64,000 bases of DNA, taken from Flavobacteriales bacterium UBA7468 (lineage in GTDB: Bacteria > Bacteroidota > Bacteroidia > Flavobacteriales_D > Crocinitomicaceae). Below, one piece after another: positions 53,264 to 64,000 of this stretch (position 1 is the stretch's first letter; every line of letters begins with the position of its first letter). The notes beneath the pieces were generated by a model. That model searched no databases. It saw only the letters and a program-made list of their open reading frames with translations, and was not told where the DNA came from. Position numbers and translations under genes: made by a program. Location: assembly GCA_002478565.1 (NCBI GenBank), contig DLPC01000018.1, positions 1 through 64,000 on the forward strand, given 5' to 3'.

Positions 53264-55942
53264 TCACCTCTCCTCTACCCGAATCCTGATATCAAATTCA
53301 AAGGAACCTGCTTGGTCCGCTTTGTAATTGGTGTGCCAATAATTATTAAAGACATACAAATAAAGAGGTGAAATGCTTTGCTCTTGACGTTTCCAGACTT
53401 TTGCACTTGCAGTTTGTGTTTCGTCAATAGGTGCGCCAAGTTCAATGAGGTTGCAATCTGGGGTGTAGATGGTGATGCGCCATTTTGCATCTTCTAAAAC
53501 AAAATGATCTGTCACACAGATGAACTCTTTATTTGAACCCGGAAGTTGGTTTTGAGGATACGAAACAACAGATTGATCGCCATAGCTTAAGGTAGGTACT
53601 TGCAAGTCGAAAGGCAAGCAAATATGCAGTGCTTCTTTTTCGCGAATGGCTTTTTTATCGATGGTATAATGCAAAATAAATTCGTCTGGTAGGGCTGTCG
53701 GCTGAAATTGAACTGTAATGTTCAGGTTTGGATGCACAATAGTTTGAATTGCTTTTTTAGCATCATTGCGTTGAACGGGTAAAATTTCATTGTGCTGAGG
53801 AGCAAGTCCCAAACTATAAATACAAGCACCTAGCCCCGGTGTATCTTGACGAAGTAATTCAATTTTATCCCATTTAAATGATTTGATTCCCGATTGGGTT
53901 TCATTCCAAGTAATACTAAAGTTACTTACCGAGCTATTATTGCAGTATCCATTGACCTTAACGGGTCTTGCTATGCGTATGAATTGCGCTTGTGCGGAAT
54001 CCAAAAAGGCTTTTTTGATACGCCATTGTTCGGTAGTGAAATACGTGTCCGGAGCTGATATACTGCACCAAGCCCCCCAAGTATGCTCATGAAACAATAC
54101 AAGATTACGGCGGATTTCACGAAGTTCAGCTTGATGTTGTAATTTTTGGTCCGAATTTAATTTTTCTTCAAAATCAATGACTTCCTTAACCAAGCGACGC
54201 ATCTGGATTTCTTCAGCCGCAGTTGAATAAGCGCCGTCTTCCCAATAGGGGCTGATTTCACCTGTAACGAGAGGAAGGTCGGCTTGATACTGGTTTAAAA
54301 ACTTAGCAAACAAGGTGTCAATATTGGAAATCACTAATTGCGGTGAGCTGTATTTTTGGTTCCAATCGGCAACAAATTTGCAAAGAAGGGTATCTACTGG
54401 GCCATTGTCTGCATTTTTCGTGTAGCGCAATTGCACCATTTGATAGGGATAATCCTGTAATGTTTCTAAATAACTAGAGATGCGTTTTTCCCATTCAAAA
54501 AATTGTTGCCCCACCGCTACATTATGAAAATACGAATAGCCTTTTCCTGCTGTCCAAACCAACAATTTTTGAGTTGTATCCGCTTGAGGGTGCCACAAAA
54601 ATGGACGGTCTCCGGTTTCATTGATGACTCCACCAACGCGGTCGCCATGATCCGGTAGGTTTTGCACATAATTTGGCCCTAATGAAAGGTAAGGAATCTG
54701 TTGTTTGGTATAGGCTTCAAAAGCAGTATATGTTTGCCCTGGAATATCAGTGACCATCGCATTGGAAATCTGGAAGCCATATTTTGCTTCAAGTTCATGG
54801 GCATAAGCGGTGAGCCATTCGTATTCTTGCTGGCGCATCAGGCCCGTGAGGCAATTGGCATAGTTGGCAGAAAGCACTAGTTGTCCGCGCTGCACCGCCG
54901 CCACAAAAGCAGCCTCTTCTTGAGCGCTTGCCACAGATAAAAAATTTTCGACCGCCCATAATGATTCTATGTGCCAAATGGGTTTTTGATCACCTACAGG
55001 GCCTTTAGCGATCCAACGGAGCGCCGAGCGAATGTTTTCGGTCTGAATTTTGGCAACTTCAGATTGCAAATGCGAATAACCGATATCATTGTGCGAATGG
55101 TGTATGATATGAAATTCGAGGTTTTTGGTTGGCAGCACTTCAATATTGAGACTTTGTGTTGCTATTGTGTTGCCATTTTGATACAAAGAAATTTGCAAAG
55201 GATCTTTACCCGTAAAATCTTTGGGGTAAGCCGCGATCGTAATGGTTTGATAACCCGTTCTGACGCGTTTACTGTACTTAAAAAAGGGTGATTCTAATAC
55301 CAGACTATCTATACCAAAAGGAATGACACACTCAAAATTCAAGGGACGCATATGCTCGTTGCGCAACACCAAATGACTGGCTGTTGCTGTAAAGTCAAAT
55401 TTTTCTTGGTATTTAAAAACCATCAGCCAGTCTCTGCTTTGTGCTGCTCGTCCAACAATTTTAAAACGCGCATTTTTTGTGGGCCCAGACCAAGGTAACT
55501 CAAGTTCAAAAAAGCCAAAGATATCTTTGTTGATATCCTTTTCGAGCATTGTAAAACGGTAATTTCCTTGCGGCGCATAATTGCTGGCCAACTGAAAATT
55601 TTGCCTTTCTGACCAACGCTTTTCTGTTTTGAAGGTGAATAGTAAACTGTCGTTTAAATAGACATCAAAAAAACGATCTTGTGCGCTAGTGCCCGAAGAA
55701 AAGCCGATCAGAAACTTGAACTGAGCTACACCATTGTGCACATTTGGCTCTTGCGCCTCCCACTCAATGGCCGAGTGTCCATCGCAACGTGTCAAAAGCG
55801 CTTCTTTGGCAAAACCACGAAAGGGTGAAAAATACGCTATGTCTTCTCCGCTGATTTTAGTCGAATAGCCCGCAAAAGGTTGTTGACCAAAGGAAAAGTT
55901 TAAACTCAGGATGAAAACAAAAATTAAAGCGATTTTCTTCAC
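53264..55942 (-). CDS. Exported GH38 alpha-mannosidase-like glycoside hydrolase
   Basis: An 892-residue exported enzyme with a signal peptide (about 1-19, ending FGQ). An N-terminal beta-sandwich region (about 20-270) precedes the GH38 catalytic barrel, marked by HHSHNDIGYSH (the metal-binding HxD), LSANYANCLTGLMRQQEYEW in parts and the probable nucleophile Asp in MVTDIPGQTYTAF. LVLFHEHTWGAW holds a further metal-site His. The C-terminal half is beta-rich, as in other GH38 enzymes. Family members remove alpha-mannosyl residues, but no PUL-type SusC/SusD pair is nearby, so the natural substrate is unknown. It is a single-gene unit, divergent from the nitroreductase. Confidence 0.85.
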   Translation of the reverse strand: MKKIALIFVFILSLNFSFGQQPFAGYSTKISGEDIAYFSPFRGFAKEALLTRCDGHSAIEWEAQEPNVHNGVAQFKFLIGFSSGTSAQDRFFDVYLNDSLLFTFKTEKRWSERQNFQLASNYAPQGNYRFTMLEKDINKDIFGFFELELPWSGPTKNARFKIVGRAAQSRDWLMVFKYQEKFDFTATASHLVLRNEHMRPLNFECVIPFGIDSLVLESPFFKYSKRVRTGYQTITIAAYPKDFTGKDPLQISLYQNGNTIATQSLNIEVLPTKNLEFHIIHHSHNDIGYSHLQSEVAKIQTENIRSALRWIAKGPVGDQKPIWHIESLWAVENFLSVASAQEEAAFVAAVQRGQLVLSANYANCLTGLMRQQEYEWLTAYAHELEAKYGFQISNAMVTDIPGQTYTAFEAYTKQQIPYLSLGPNYVQNLPDHGDRVGGVINETGDRPFLWHPQADTTQKLLVWTAGKGYSYFHNVAVGQQFFEWEKRISSYLETLQDYPYQMVQLRYTKNADNGPVDTLLCKFVADWNQKYSSPQLVISNIDTLFAKFLNQYQADLPLVTGEISPYWEDGAYSTAAEEIQMRRLVKEVIDFEEKLNSDQKLQHQAELREIRRNLVLFHEHTWGAWCSISAPDTYFTTEQWRIKKAFLDSAQAQFIRIARPVKVNGYCNNSSVSNFSITWNETQSGIKSFKWDKIELLRQDTPGLGACIYSLGLAPQHNEILPVQRNDAKKAIQTIVHPNLNITVQFQPTALPDEFILHYTIDKKAIREKEALHICLPFDLQVPTLSYGDQSVVSYPQNQLPGSNKEFICVTDHFVLEDAKWRITIYTPDCNLIELGAPIDETQTASAKVWKRQEQSISPLYLYVFNNYWHTNYKADQAGSFEFDIRIRVEER

Positions 55943-55994
55943 GGGAATTCAGGAATTTAAGTCTAAGAAATGATTCACCTAAGGTAGTAAATCC

Positions 55995-56002
55995 TAATTT
56001 TG
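55995..56002 (+). promoter_or_regulatory. -7 box upstream of the nitroreductase gene
   Basis: TAATTTTG matches TAnnTTTG exactly and ends 16 bp before the ATG at 56019. No clear -33 TTG is seen at 18-20 bp. Confidence 0.5.
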
Positions 56003-56018
56003 CACTAAAATAAAATTT

Positions 56019-56609
56019 ATGCGCTTCAATCTTTCTGAAATCAATGAACTGATCCGGTCCAGACGCACCATCTACCCAGAACAATTTTCTGAAAGAAAAG
56101 TCCACAAAGAACAAATCGAGTTGCTACTCAACAATGCGCAATGGGCGCCTACACATGGCAATACGCAACCGTGGCGCTTTCATGTTTTTATGGAAGATGG
56201 CCGTCAAAAGCTCAGTACTTTTTTGGCCCAAACCTATTTAAAACTGACGCCTGTTGAAAGCCAAAACGACGCCAAGTTGGCAAAAATGCTCAAGCGCCCC
56301 TTACTTTCTTCTGTTGTCATTGCCATAAGCATGAAACGCCAAGAGACAGAAAAAATTCCTGAAATAGAAGAAATTGAAGCTGTTGCTTGTGCCATTCAGA
56401 ACTTACACCTCAGTTGCACGGCCTATGGCTTAGGTGGCTTTTGGTCCACTCCAAAGTTAATTTACAGTCCTGAAATGACTGCTTTTTTAGGGCTTTCTGA
56501 CAAAGACAAGTGCTTAGGTTTGTTTTACATCGGATATCCTGCTGTAGAATGGCCTGAAAACCAACACCGTCGACCTTTAGAATATAATTGTACCTGGATC
56601 AACGACTAA
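56019..56609 (+). CDS. Nitroreductase family protein
   Basis: A 196-residue FMN-dependent oxidoreductase of the small single-domain (YdjA-like) type. RSRRTIYPEQF at the N-terminus and NNAQWAPTHGNTQPWRFHVF form the FMN-binding region; LSCTAYGLGGFWSTPKL and LGLFYIGYP are also family features. The substrate cannot be told; nitro compounds or quinones are usual in vitro substrates. It is divergent from the GH38 gene and followed 37 bp later by the outer-membrane protein gene. Confidence 0.92.
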   Translation: MRFNLSEINELIRSRRTIYPEQFSERKVHKEQIELLLNNAQWAPTHGNTQPWRFHVFMEDGRQKLSTFLAQTYLKLTPVESQNDAKLAKMLKRPLLSSVVIAISMKRQETEKIPEIEEIEAVACAIQNLHLSCTAYGLGGFWSTPKLIYSPEMTAFLGLSDKDKCLGLFYIGYPAVEWPENQHRRPLEYNCTWIND

Positions 56610-56646
56610 AACTCCCTTCAATTTGCGTTTTTTCGTTCCTTTGTAC

Positions 56647-57405
56647 ATGCGTCTATTTAAAATTCTGCTTTTATCTTTACCCACCCTGCTTTGGTCCCAG
56701 GCCTATAATAAACTTGGTCAACCCAATTTCTTCGGCTTTCACTACAGAGCTATTTTACCCATGCAGCAGATGCAATCTGGCATCCAAAACTTTGCTGACA
56801 GCGTTTTACAGTGCAGTATTCAGCCCACGAATGGCTACACTTTTGGCGGAATTGTACGCTATGGACTGACTGACCTCATTTCGATAGAAACAGGGCTTTA
56901 TTACAACCAGCGCAATTATCAAATCAATGCAACGCGGACAGATAGCGCCATCAGTGTTGAGCAACGCTTCCGTTTTGTTCAATTTGAGGTACCTATCCAG
57001 GGGCTCATTGCCATCAAACTAAGCAAACAAATTTATGCAAATGCTGCGCTAGGTGCCAGCCTCTTGTATAAACCAAGTAGTGTAGCTACTTATATCAATC
57101 CTTATGATAAACATGAATTTAGGCAAGTAGGCTTAGTGGACATCAATGACAAACTTGGCTTCGACCTGCGTGCGAGCGCGGGTTTTGAGTTCAGAGATAA
57201 AAAACTAGGGGTGTTTTACATAGGTGGCACTGCATTTATACAGTTACAACCCGCCTTTACCTTTTTATCAAGGTATCAATACGTGAATTTCAAGCAAGCT
57301 GCTGCAGGACCGGTTAATGCATCTGGTTTTGGCCTCGATTTCAAATATTTTATCCCTTACACCAGACCTGGTCAGCAAATCTTTAAGCCGGGGCCTATTG
57401 AATAA
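56647..57405 (+). CDS. Outer-membrane beta-barrel protein
   Basis: A 252-residue exported protein. The start at 56647 (MRLFKILLL) yields a signal peptide ending LLWSQ; the TTG at 56623 is less likely. The mature part alternates polar and hydrophobic residues, with turns such as GLTDLISIETGLYYNQRNYQI in parts and ASAGFEFRDKKLG, typical of OmpA-like eight-strand barrels of the PorT/OMP_b-brl type. The ending KPGPIE lacks a terminal aromatic residue, which is unusual for a BAM substrate, although an aromatic-rich strand (FGLDFKYFIPY) lies just before. Function is unknown. Confidence 0.7.
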   Translation: MRLFKILLLSLPTLLWSQAYNKLGQPNFFGFHYRAILPMQQMQSGIQNFADSVLQCSIQPTNGYTFGGIVRYGLTDLISIETGLYYNQRNYQINATRTDSAISVEQRFRFVQFEVPIQGLIAIKLSKQIYANAALGASLLYKPSSVATYINPYDKHEFRQVGLVDINDKLGFDLRASAGFEFRDKKLGVFYIGGTAFIQLQPAFTFLSRYQYVNFKQAAAGPVNASGFGLDFKYFIPYTRPGQQIFKPGPIE

Positions 57406-57810
57406 TTACTTATTTCCCAAACGATAGCCTAAATAAGCCATTGGCAAATAGGCAACGATCAAATCCAAGAGCGTAAACCAAAGTGGTGTTCCTGGCAAAC
57501 TAAGCACCATCATGACACCACCAGCCAAGAAAGCAAAACCAATTGCCATGGCGTGAATAAGGCTGCGCTCTACTTTCATTTTACTTACGAAAAAAGCACC
57601 TATGAATGTCCCGAGCGCATGTGCCAAGAACGGAAATAAAAAATGGATGGGTTGCATATGGGCCATTGCAGCAGCCAAACCTTTTTCGGTACTTAAATCC
57701 TGACCAGCAGGAGCTGCAATAAGCTGAGTTCCGAGCTGTACAATTAAGCCATTAGAAATGGCGCCAATAATTAAACCAAGTATGGAAAGTAAAATAGATT
57801 TCATAGCCAA
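57406..57810 (-). CDS. Four-helix membrane protein of unknown function
   Basis: A 134-residue protein with about four membrane helices (near 6-28, 50-75, 83-105 and 110-130) rich in Gly and Ala, with short loops. The pattern resembles small integral membrane proteins of the DoxX-like or PF-unknown type, but I do not recognise a family. Its stop is directly adjacent to the stop of the barrel gene, with no gap. Translation from the ATG at 57810 is well placed. Confidence 0.6.
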   Translation of the reverse strand: MAMKSILLSILGLIIGAISNGLIVQLGTQLIAAPAGQDLSTEKGLAAAMAHMQPIHFLFPFLAHALGTFIGAFFVSKMKVERSLIHAMAIGFAFLAGGVMMVLSLPGTPLWFTLLDLIVAYLPMAYLGYRLGNK

Positions 57811-57865
57811 AGAATTGTCGAAATAAATTAAAGTAAAACAAAGTAAAGCAAAAAAAGGAAATATA

Positions 57866-58630
57866 CTAGGGCTCCACGAGGACTACTTGATATTTCTGCT
57901 TGGCTTCTTCCCTACTACAAGCGTTATAGTGCCACCATTCGGTCGGCAACTGCCTGAATCCTTGACTTTTCATAAGGTTCCTGAGCAATAGTCTGTTAGA
58001 AAGCTGTTGCGTTGAAAGTTGGCCAGTTCTTAAAAAAGAATCTTCAAGACAAGGGTAAGCAATTTTGCGGATGTCATCAAAGCCCGCACCCATATCGAGC
58101 AACTGACCCTTGGCATCCAAGATACTGATGTCAATAGCAGCGCCAAAATTATGAAGGCTTCTGTTTTTGGGATTTGAAACAAACTTAGCGCGCTCCACTG
58201 GAATAATCGTATCAAGTGCCTTCCACATTTTTTCTTGAACGGAAACCGGACGAAGGGCATCAAAAATCAGTAAACGATAACCAGGTCTCTGTTTCGAAAG
58301 CGCTTGCTGCACCTTGGCTAAACGTGCGGCAACATCTTTTTGTAAATAAGCGCGGTCGATGGAAAAATAAAGGCGTTGTTTGAGAAAGTTATCTGATGTG
58401 CAGTATTTCAAATCGATTTGAATATCGGGGCAAATAGACTGTACATCGACAAGCTGAGCAGGAAGAATTGTTGTTTTTTGATCCTTGATTGGCCCTTGAG
58501 ACTTGATATTTTCTTTGATTTTTACTTGAGGATGATTCTTTTGCTTGTGAGCTGAATCAGCAATGTCACATGCAAACAAGACAACTCCGAGATAAACGCC
58601 GAAGAAAACTCCCGATAGTAATCTATACAT
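57866..58630 (-). CDS. D-alanyl-D-alanine dipeptidase (VanX-like, M15D)
   Basis: A 254-residue lipoprotein (a lipobox-like VVLFAC near residue 21). The M15 zinc-site motifs SLHNFGAAIDIS (SxHxxGxxxD) and EWWHYNAC are intact, with YLLIFDALRPVSVQ upstream (here as RLLIFDALRPV). The enzyme cleaves D-Ala-D-Ala dipeptides or related wall fragments. Exported versions act in peptidoglycan recycling, not in vancomycin resistance, and there are no vanH or vanA genes here. It follows dapA by 1 bp overlap. Confidence 0.88.
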   Translation of the reverse strand: MYRLLSGVFFGVYLGVVLFACDIADSAHKQKNHPQVKIKENIKSQGPIKDQKTTILPAQLVDVQSICPDIQIDLKYCTSDNFLKQRLYFSIDRAYLQKDVAARLAKVQQALSKQRPGYRLLIFDALRPVSVQEKMWKALDTIIPVERAKFVSNPKNRSLHNFGAAIDISILDAKGQLLDMGAGFDDIRKIAYPCLEDSFLRTGQLSTQQLSNRLLLRNLMKSQGFRQLPTEWWHYNACSREEAKQKYQVVLVEP

Positions 58631-59507
58631 TACAACGCTTGAAGCAAACGCGTGGTTTCAGCCTGAATGCGTGAACGCAAGCCTTCGGAAACTGGATGTA
58701 ATGGTAAACGCATGGTTTCTTGCATTAGGCCACGAGCTGCCAAGGCCACCTTGACACCGCCAGGGTTTCCTTCTTCGAAGAACATTTTTGTGACGCTAAA
58801 GAGGTCGTAATGCGCTTGCTTGGCCAACTCAAGGTTGCCAGACATGGATGCGTGTACCATTTGTGAAAAACGCTCTGGAAAGGCATTGGCCACTACAGAA
58901 ATAACACCATCAGCACCAGCAGCAATCAGCGGCATTGTCAGGTTGTCGTCTCCGGACAAAACACCAAAACCAGGCTTTCTTTGACGGATGATGTCCATGA
59001 TTTGTTCCATATTGCCAGAAGCTTCTTTGACAGCAACAACATTTGGAATTTCTGCCAATTCTAAAGTAGTTTCTGGGCTCATGTTCGAGCCTGTTCGGCC
59101 TGGTACATTGTAAAGAATGATAGGCAAATCAGTGAAAGACGCCACCATCTTGAAATGTGCTACTATTCCTTTTTGAATGGGTTTGTTGTAGTACGGAGAA
59201 ACCGACAAAATGCCATCGACACCACTTGGTACGTTCTTCAGTAAAGCCTCAAGACCCAATGTATTATTGCCACCAACACCATAAACCACAGGCAATTGAC
59301 CATTATTGACTTCGAGCACTGTATCAAGAACCAAACGCTTTTCATCTTGACTAAGTGTTGGAGATTCTCCGGTAGTACCTTGAACGACTAAAAAATCAGT
59401 TCCACCTTGAATTTGCAAAGTAACCAGTGCTTTGAGCGCAGCGATATCTATGCTGCCATCTGTTTGAAAAGGAGTAACCAATGCTACGCCTGAGCCTTTA
59501 AATGTTT

Positions 59508-59511
<4 letters not shown>
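58630..59511 (-). CDS. dapA: 4-hydroxy-tetrahydrodipicolinate synthase
   Basis: A 293-residue enzyme that condenses pyruvate with aspartate semialdehyde, the first committed step of the lysine and diaminopimelate pathway. The Schiff-base lysine is K162 in VAVKEASGN, the catalytic tyrosine is Y134 in IILYNVPGRTG and T46 lies in VQGTTGES, all matching the E. coli positions within one or two residues. Length is normal. It overlaps the DUF6913 gene by 4 bp and the dipeptidase gene by 1 bp, in a tightly packed unit of wall and DNA genes. Confidence 0.97.
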
Positions 59512-61981
<2,470 letters not shown>

Positions 61982-61987
61982 TTAAAG

Positions 61988-62842
61988 TTAAGCTTTTTGC
62001 ACAAGAATCATGCGTTCTTTTCCCTGTAAATCCCGATGGATTTCTCTTCTTGAAAAATACTCAGCCGCAAATAATGAAAGCGTTTGTTGCGCTAAGTTTT
62101 CATGAACCTCAAGGACCATCAAGCCTTTTGTTTGCAAGTTAGAAAGCGCAATATGTGCCAATTGCTCGTAAAACAAAAGCGGTGTTTGGTCGGGCACAAA
62201 CAAGGCCATGTGTGGTTCGTGTTCCAAAACATTTGCTTGCATCATAACCGTTTCTTTTTGAGGAATGTAAGGCGGATTGCTCACGATTAAATCAAATTGT
62301 TTTGGACTTTGCCAAGCAAAAATATCCTGAACTATTGCATGTAGCTCAAGGTTATTGAGTTGTGCATTTTCTCGAGCCAGTTCAATAGCTCCTGCTGATA
62401 AATCCAACGCGCTTACCTGAGCTGCGGGGTAATACTTTTTGAGTGCCAATGCAATGCAAGCACTTCCAGTACAAAAATCGATGATCTGAGAATAATTGAA
62501 GCCTTGTGCCTTTACAAGCTCCACCAATTCTTCCGTTTCTGGCCTTGGAATTAGGGCTCTTGCGTCTGTTTTGAGTTGTAAATCAGCAAAATAAGTTTCA
62601 CCAATGATGTATTGAAAAGGCTCGTTGTTTTGTAAGCGTTTGACGAAACTGCGGATGTACAATAAATCTGACTCCGACAATCGTTCTTGTTGTTTGAGCA
62701 ACAAATCAGTTGGGGTCCAACAAAAGCGTTTTTCAAGAATTTGTTGCCACATCTGCTTACAGGCCATTTCACTGTAAAGGCCTTTTAATTGCTCATTGAA
62801 ATAGCCCTGAGCCGTTTTGAGTAAATTATCTGAAACAAACAT
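61988..62842 (-). CDS. prmC: Release factor glutamine methyltransferase
   Basis: A 284-residue methyltransferase that modifies the GGQ glutamine of peptide release factors. The N-terminal helical domain contains GETYFADLQLKTDARALIPRPETEELV in parts, the SAM-binding loop reads FCTGSACIALALK, and the catalytic NPPY motif is at 189-192. Length matches HemK/PrmC. It overlaps the NTF2-like gene by one base. Confidence 0.94.
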   Translation of the reverse strand: MFVSDNLLKTAQGYFNEQLKGLYSEMACKQMWQQILEKRFCWTPTDLLLKQQERLSESDLLYIRSFVKRLQNNEPFQYIIGETYFADLQLKTDARALIPRPETEELVELVKAQGFNYSQIIDFCTGSACIALALKKYYPAAQVSALDLSAGAIELARENAQLNNLELHAIVQDIFAWQSPKQFDLIVSNPPYIPQKETVMMQANVLEHEPHMALFVPDQTPLLFYEQLAHIALSNLQTKGLMVLEVHENLAQQTLSLFAAEYFSRREIHRDLQGKERMILVQKA

Positions 62843-63327
62843 TATTGCTTGCGTAATTCAATGAAAGGTTTAATTTTTTCGTTTTCGATCAGGACCGTCA
62901 GGTTGTAGTAAGCCAAGCGCCATTCGCCTGCTTCCAATACAAAAACACCACTCCCTCTGCAGCCCTGCATCCAGGTATCTAAATCCTCATCAAAATAAGC
63001 TACCTTACCATCGGCAGCAAAATGCCAGTGCCTATTACTTGGCTTGAAGTCCCAAGCTTTTCCTTTATCAAAATATGGCTTGCAAAAAGCCATAAATTCA
63101 GCTTTTGTCCAGCGTTCCCCTGGTGCTGTACCTAAAAAAACAAAATTAGAACTGGTCCAGTTAAAGTAACTATCAAAATCAGCCTCTTTTGCTGCTTGAT
63201 GCCAATAATTGAGTGTCTTGTTTAAAAAAATTTGATTTAAGGAGTCTCGTTGAGCTGCTTTATCAAATTGGGCAAAGCTATGCCAATGAAAGCCACAGGT
63301 TAAAAGAAAGAGAAAAATAATACGCAT
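62842..63327 (-). CDS. Exported NTF2-like (SnoaL/ketosteroid-isomerase fold) protein
   Basis: A 161-residue protein starting at 63327 (MRIIFLFLL); a longer frame to 63393 would overlap the amidohydrolase and lacks a proper signal. The signal peptide ends near SFAQ. The rest has the NTF2-like layout, with FNWTSSNFVFLGTAPGERW-TKAEF followed by a WHFAADGKVAYFDEDLDTW strand pair and a C-terminal GEWRLAYYNLTVLI. Such proteins act as small enzymes or ligand-binding proteins; function is unknown. It shares the transcript with prmC. Confidence 0.7.
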   Translation of the reverse strand: MRIIFLFLLTCGFHWHSFAQFDKAAQRDSLNQIFLNKTLNYWHQAAKEADFDSYFNWTSSNFVFLGTAPGERWTKAEFMAFCKPYFDKGKAWDFKPSNRHWHFAADGKVAYFDEDLDTWMQGCRGSGVFVLEAGEWRLAYYNLTVLIENEKIKPFIELRKQ

Positions 63328-63365
63328 TGAACCTTGTTTGAATGAATAGTAAAACCAGTACACGG

Positions 63366-64000
63366 CTACAAAGCCTCGAGCTTGAACACACATTTACCTT
63401 TGATAAAGGTACGCCAGGCATAGTTTTGAACCTGACCTTGATCTGCAGTAACTGGATTTTCAAATATCGCAAAAGTAGCATGCTTTCCTTTTTCAAGCGT
63501 GCCTAATTCCTTTTCTTGAAAAGCAGCAAAAGCGGCCCAAATGGTCATGCCCTTGAGTACTTCATCGAGGGTCAAGGATTCAGCAGTTGTTGCACGATGC
63601 ACTGCCGCTTGCATTGTTAAAAAAGGATTGGTTTGTTCGACTGGGAAATCTGTACCTAATGCAATCATTCCAAATTGTTGCAACAAAGTACGATACGCAT
63701 ATGCGCCTTTCATGCGCGCTTTACCCAAGCGGTCCTCGGCCCAGTCGGCATCAGAAACAGCATGCGTGGGCTGAACTGACGGAAAAACCGCAAAGTTGGC
63801 AAACTTTTGAAAGTCTATGGGGTCCACCACCTGTGCGTGTTCAATACGAAAACGGTGATCTGGTTTTTGCTTGAATACGCTTGCATACAAATTCAATATC
63901 AAGGCATTCGCCGAATCGCCAATGCTATGGGTGTTCATTTGATATCCATTGGACAAACAGAATTGCGCTAGATTTTGCATGCGTGCTACCTCTGTCAAGA
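63366..64000 (-). CDS. Amidohydrolase family protein (N-terminus outside window)
   Basis: The C-terminal part (about 210 residues) of a YtcJ-like amidohydrolase; the frame is open to the window end, so the coding region continues beyond base 64000. Metal-ligand and active-site motifs are visible: NTHSIGDSAN, FRIEHAQVV and ALGTDFPVEQTNP. This branch of the family hydrolyses amide or related bonds using metal ions. The ending GTLEKGKHATFAIFE is typical for the C-terminal beta-sandwich. It is upstream of the NTF2-like gene on the same strand with a gap of about 38 bp. Substrate is unknown. Confidence 0.88.
   Translation of the reverse strand, partial: LTEVARMQNLAQFCLSNGYQMNTHSIGDSANALILNLYASVFKQKPDHRFRIEHAQVVDPIDFQKFANFAVFPSVQPTHAVSDADWAEDRLGKARMKGAYAYRTLLQQFGMIALGTDFPVEQTNPFLTMQAAVHRATTAESLTLDEVLKGMTIWAAFAAFQEKELGTLEKGKHATFAIFENPVTADQGQVQNYAWRTFIKGKCVFKLEAL

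Noticed and set aside
57811..57865. Short repeats AAAGTAAA in the gap before the dipeptidase gene
   Set aside because: Simple A-rich sequence of about 50 bp without symmetry; no function can be argued.
57866..58630. Vancomycin resistance (VanX)
   Set aside because: The protein is an exported lipoprotein of the M15D family and no vanH, vanA, vanR or vanS genes are present; a wall-recycling role is more likely.
63328..63393. Longer start of the NTF2-like gene
   Set aside because: It overlaps the amidohydrolase gene and puts 22 non-signal residues before a clear signal peptide.

Overview
The window looks like a chromosomal segment of a member of the Bacteroidota, most likely order Flavobacteriales. 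The reasons are: two secreted proteins with C-terminal type IX secretion (T9SS) sorting domains, a GldI-like lipoprotein, a DUF4835 protein, the Bacteroidota form of YidC, omega and CTP synthase genes, and several promoters with the Bacteroidota -7 box TAnnTTTG (clearest before tRNA-Val and tRNA-Arg). Placement below order is inference; a Crocinitomicaceae/Cryomorphaceae-like relative would fit. The sequence is AT-rich and coding-dense, and no gap without a gene exceeds 300 bases. There are no rRNA genes, CRISPR arrays or complete insertion sequences.

Layout. Bases 1-1640 are the end of an integrated element: a HTH regulator cut by the window edge, a tyrosine integrase, and the tRNA-Asn gene whose 3' end faces it. 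Bases 1735-6263 (minus) carry ssb, a SlyD-type PPIase, a fused SAM decarboxylase-spermidine synthase and a MutS2 without an Smr domain. Bases 6404-13102 (plus) carry a gamma-carbonic-anhydrase-like protein, pyrG, yidC, transaldolase, a DUF4268 protein, a T9SS cargo protein and an HD hydrolase. Bases 13083-26129 are a long minus-strand block of housekeeping and envelope genes: GSCFA, recN, DUF4835, coaBC, rpoZ, bamD, an M23/LysM peptidase, two FKBP lipoproteins, a DHH phosphoesterase, a thioredoxin-like protein, miaA and an MltF-like transglycosylase. tRNA-Val follows. Bases 26457-36613 hold an RND exporter, two membrane proteins (one UbiA-like), a TonB-dependent receptor, ppk1, a glycosyltransferase and an LpxH-like phosphatase. 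A 1520-residue T9SS protein fills 36759-41321.

The most interesting stretch is 41406-52490. Acetyl-CoA synthetase is divergent from a small zinc-ribbon/HTH protein that resembles the InsA half of IS1 but has no transposase partner. After it come a porin, an MHS-family transporter, two small membrane proteins, an SLC5-transporter/histidine-kinase fusion, a stand-alone receiver protein and a second, propionyl-CoA-synthetase-like enzyme. Nearly the same 22-bp sequence (20/22 identical) lies upstream of both acyl-CoA synthetases, and at acs it sits in a tandem repeat. This looks like a self-contained short-chain-fatty-acid uptake and activation regulon. It resembles the CrbS/CrbR acetate switch of Proteobacteria, but its receiver protein has no DNA-binding domain, so the InsA-like protein is the best local candidate for the DNA-binding output.

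The last part (52480-64000) holds a SOUL protein, tRNA-Arg, a secreted GH38 alpha-mannosidase-like enzyme, a nitroreductase, an outer-membrane barrel protein, and a tightly packed minus-strand unit: VanX-like dipeptidase, dapA, DUF6913, ligA, prmC, an NTF2-like protein and an amidohydrolase cut by the window edge.
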